Origin: QQUD01 sp039029915
GTDB lineage: Bacteria > Chloroflexota > Anaerolineae > Promineifilales > Promineifilaceae
DNA: 14,813 nt
Direction of reading: 5' to 3'
Assembly: GCA_039029915.1 (NCBI GenBank)
Contig: JBCCFD010000168.1
Span: forward strand, 1-14,813
Of the stretch, positions 13,298 to 14,813 are shown one piece after another. A program made the position numbers and the translations under genes. Below the pieces are notes generated by a model that did not search any database, was not told where the DNA came from, and saw only the letters and a program-made list of their open reading frames with translations. Each line of letters begins with the position of its first letter. Position 1 is the stretch's first letter.

Positions 13298-14446
13298 ATG
13301 ATAATAGACGCCCACGTTCACTTTACCCCCCCAGCCTTAAAAGCCCGTCTTGAGCTGCTGGTTGATGCGGAACCATACTGGCATCTGCTGCTTAATCCGC
13401 CAAACGGCCGTTCCATTCAAGGCTGGGTCGATGCAGAAACGATGATTCGGCAGATGGATGAATCTCATATTGAACGAGTTGTGCTGGTGGGCGAATATTT
13501 TCGCCAGCACGAGAATTGCGTGCAACGGAATAATCAAGCGATCGATATTATTAAAAAGTGGCCAGAGCGCGTGCTGGCGTTGGCTACCATTCAACCCAAC
13601 GTCGGCCAAGCCGCCATGGATGAGCTTCATCGCTGCTTGGATAACGGTTTGGTAGGCGTCGGTGAACTGAACCCGTACGCGCAGGGATTTCGATTAGATG
13701 ACCCCTCATTTTTAAAAATCGCTGAGCGTTGTATAGAAGCGGATGTCCCGCTTAATTTGCACGTCAGCGAAGAAATAGGAGGGTATTACTTAGGCAAAAG
13801 CACCACCCCCTTGCGGCATTATTACGAGCTGGCCTGCCGCTTGCCCGACCTCAAACTGATCTTGGCACACTGGGGAGGTGGGCTTTTTTTCTATGAGATG
13901 ATGCCTCGCGTTAAGCGGCAGCTGCGGAATGTTTGGTACGACACGGCCGCAACCCCGCTTCTTTATCCAGTTGAAAACATTTTTTCCACGGCGCTGACCT
14001 GCCTCGATCATTGGAAAATTTTACACGGCTCAGACTATCCGCTGCGCATTTACCCGCGCACAATGAAGGAGGCATCGTTTGACCCTTTTTTGAGGGCTAT
14101 GGAAGCCCTCCCGCTAGACGATAATGTTCGGGAAGATATCATGGGGCGAAATGCGGCTCGGCTGTTTGGTTTGCTGGATGACGGTGTTGATCATCGGCAA
14201 GAGATCAAGCCTTTGCGAGCGAAGCCGATAGAGATTTCGACTGTTTCGTCGATGATGGCGGTGCAAACGGCCGTTGATATTTGGCCTGAAACCAGCGACT
14301 TGTTTATTCAGTATCACATTCCTACTGCAGACACGGCCGTTCCCTCATGGGAGCCAATCCAGCAGGCCGCCGCCGCTCAGGGTTTGACGAGAGAGCAGTT
14401 AGAGGCGCTTTTAGAGGCGTTGAATCGAATTGTATCCACGACTTAG
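13298..14446 (+). CDS. Amidohydrolase (amidohydrolase_2, TIM-barrel) with C-terminal DUF1858-like domain
   Basis: Residues 1-292 form a metal-dependent TIM-barrel hydrolase or decarboxylase of the amidohydrolase_2 (ACMSD-like) type. The first metal motif is D4-A-H6-V-H8 at the extreme N-terminus. H155 (LNLHVSEE) and H191 (ILAHWGGG) follow, and the closing D246 lies in HGSDYPLR. The usual ending GRNAARLFGL is at 283-292. The substrate cannot be read. Residues about 311-379 add a small helical domain: IEISTVSSMMAVQTAVDIWP, ETSDLFIQYHIP and a helix ending LEALLEALNRI. This resembles DUF1858 but lacks the two cysteines normally found before its conserved Pro. No Shine-Dalgarno precedes the ATG at 13298, yet the N-terminus is exactly as expected. 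ACGGCCGT sites at 13404, 14267 and 14333 encode Asn-Gly-Arg, Thr-Ala-Val and Thr-Ala-Val. Confidence 0.9.
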   Translation: MIIDAHVHFTPPALKARLELLVDAEPYWHLLLNPPNGRSIQGWVDAETMIRQMDESHIERVVLVGEYFRQHENCVQRNNQAIDIIKKWPERVLALATIQPNVGQAAMDELHRCLDNGLVGVGELNPYAQGFRLDDPSFLKIAERCIEADVPLNLHVSEEIGGYYLGKSTTPLRHYYELACRLPDLKLILAHWGGGLFFYEMMPRVKRQLRNVWYDTAATPLLYPVENIFSTALTCLDHWKILHGSDYPLRIYPRTMKEASFDPFLRAMEALPLDDNVREDIMGRNAARLFGLLDDGVDHRQEIKPLRAKPIEISTVSSMMAVQTAVDIWPETSDLFIQYHIPTADTAVPSWEPIQQAAAAQGLTREQLEALLEALNRIVSTT

Positions 14447-14472
14447 AGACGTCGCCGCTGTCGCGTCTCTAA
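14443..14472. terminator. Hairpin overlapping the amidohydrolase stop, possible bidirectional terminator
   Basis: TTAGAGACG (14443-14451) pairs with CGTCTCTAA (14464-14472), a 9-bp stem with a 12-base loop. The left arm includes the amidohydrolase stop codon. It lies between the ends of convergent genes and would fold on either transcript. Neither side has a proper U-tract, so intrinsic termination is likely but not certain. Confidence 0.45.
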
Positions 14473-14486
14473 ATGAAATGTTGCCG

Positions 14487-14813
14487 TTACCCCCTTGCTT
14501 TCACAAATGCTGCCACCGACCGCTCAACATCCGCCGCTGTAGTAGACCATGAACAGACGCTGATACGAATGGCTGGCTCTCCGTTCCACGTGGTGCCGCC
14601 ACACCAGCACTCACCTGAAGCCTGAATATTTTGGAGGGTAACGGCCGTTTCCCCTGCTGAGCCACACTGCACCAACACCTGATTAAACACGACGTCATTT
14701 TGAACATTGAACCCGCGTTCAGAGAGCTGTTCGGAAAATTGGACTGCTCGTTCACAGAACCCTTCAATCATTTCGGCCAGTCCATCCTGTCCCAATGCAA
14801 GTAGCGTGGCCCA
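14487..14813 (-). CDS. C-terminal part of a PLP-dependent group II decarboxylase-like enzyme, 5' end off the right edge
   Basis: The visible 108 residues start WATLLALGQDGLAEMI at the window edge and end at a TAA (14489-14487). The segment NDVVFNQVLVQCG, then GECWCGGTTWNGEPAIRISV and STTAADVERSVAAF, matches the C-terminal small domain of pyridoxal-dependent decarboxylases of the glutamate/tyrosine/diaminobutyrate group. The CWCGG...RISV pattern is typical there. The PLP lysine and catalytic residues lie outside the window, so the substrate cannot be given. A TTG at 14795 inside this segment is not the true start, because the preceding six codons continue the family pattern. The ACGGCCGT at 14641 encodes Thr-Ala-Val. 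Confidence 0.85.
   Translation of the reverse strand, partial: WATLLALGQDGLAEMIEGFCERAVQFSEQLSERGFNVQNDVVFNQVLVQCGSAGETAVTLQNIQASGECWCGGTTWNGEPAIRISVCSWSTTAADVERSVAAFVKARG

Larger units (their letters stand above)
504..14648. repeat. Highly iterated palindrome ACGGCCGT (core of AACGGCCGTT), 22 copies
   Basis: Exact 8-mers start at 504, 810, 1590, 3220, 4420, 5077, 5098, 5698, 7924, 8158, 8185, 9418, 9832, 11546, 11855, 12026, 12742, 13081, 13404, 14267, 14333 and 14641. Twelve of them are the full decamer AACGGCCGTT. Single-base variants occur at 1460, 1512, 2142, 3664 and 13943. A hand estimate from base composition gives about 0.2 expected copies. Twenty-one lie inside genes of both orientations and one in a promoter spacer. 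This is the behaviour of a genome-wide HIP1-like element rather than a local operator. Confidence 0.95.

Overview
The window comes from a bacterial chromosome with base composition a little under 50% G+C by eye. It shows no phage, plasmid or transposase genes. The gene content is a mix of secreted, membrane and catabolic functions: an S9 peptidase, an MFS exporter, a very large secreted multidomain protein, a lipoprotein solute-binding protein, an amidohydrolase and a group II PLP decarboxylase. Together with a YLPLVVRN-type segment in the big secreted protein, this suggests a filamentous or anaerolineal member of the Chloroflexota. That assignment is inference and no marker gene here proves it.

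Layout. At the left edge (1-90, minus) is only the N-terminus of an unidentified protein. A divergent spacer of about 300 bp leads to a small membrane protein with a striking His/Asp-rich extracytoplasmic segment (399-1103, plus). It converges on a minus-strand pair: an MFS transporter (1265-2554) and, upstream of it, an S9-family acylaminoacyl/dipeptidyl peptidase (2635-4578). A second gene-poor divergent spacer (4579-4881), rich in small palindromes, precedes a thiopurine/thiol methyltransferase-like enzyme (4882-5487).

The centre is one 1958-residue secreted protein (5593-11469). It carries two N-terminal jelly-roll-like domains, a PA14 domain, three H-type-lectin-like modules, eleven Ig-like (He_PIG/cadherin-like) domains, nine of them in tandem, and a C-terminal PPC-like domain. 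It ends at a textbook intrinsic terminator. A strong promoter directly abuts that terminator and appears to drive a nearly leaderless mRNA for an oligopeptide-type solute-binding lipoprotein (11575-13170). Then come an amidohydrolase with an unusual C-terminal DUF1858-like domain lacking its cysteines (13298-14446), and the C-terminal part of a PLP-dependent decarboxylase entering from the right on the minus strand (14487-14813).

The most distinctive signal is not a gene. The palindrome ACGGCCGT, usually extended to AACGGCCGTT, occurs 22 times on both gene orientations. About 0.2 occurrences would be expected by chance in a sequence this size. In coding sequence it sits almost always in the frame that reads Thr-Ala-Val, less often (Asn/Asp/Tyr)-Gly-Arg, and never in the third frame. 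This resembles the highly iterated palindrome (HIP1) of cyanobacteria but with a different core. Intergenic regions also carry short CAGTATTCAG / AGTAATCA / GCTGAAAT-type repeats and a 13-bp hairpin that look like members of dispersed families. No single operon-like defence or biosynthetic system is visible; the neighbours appear functionally independent.
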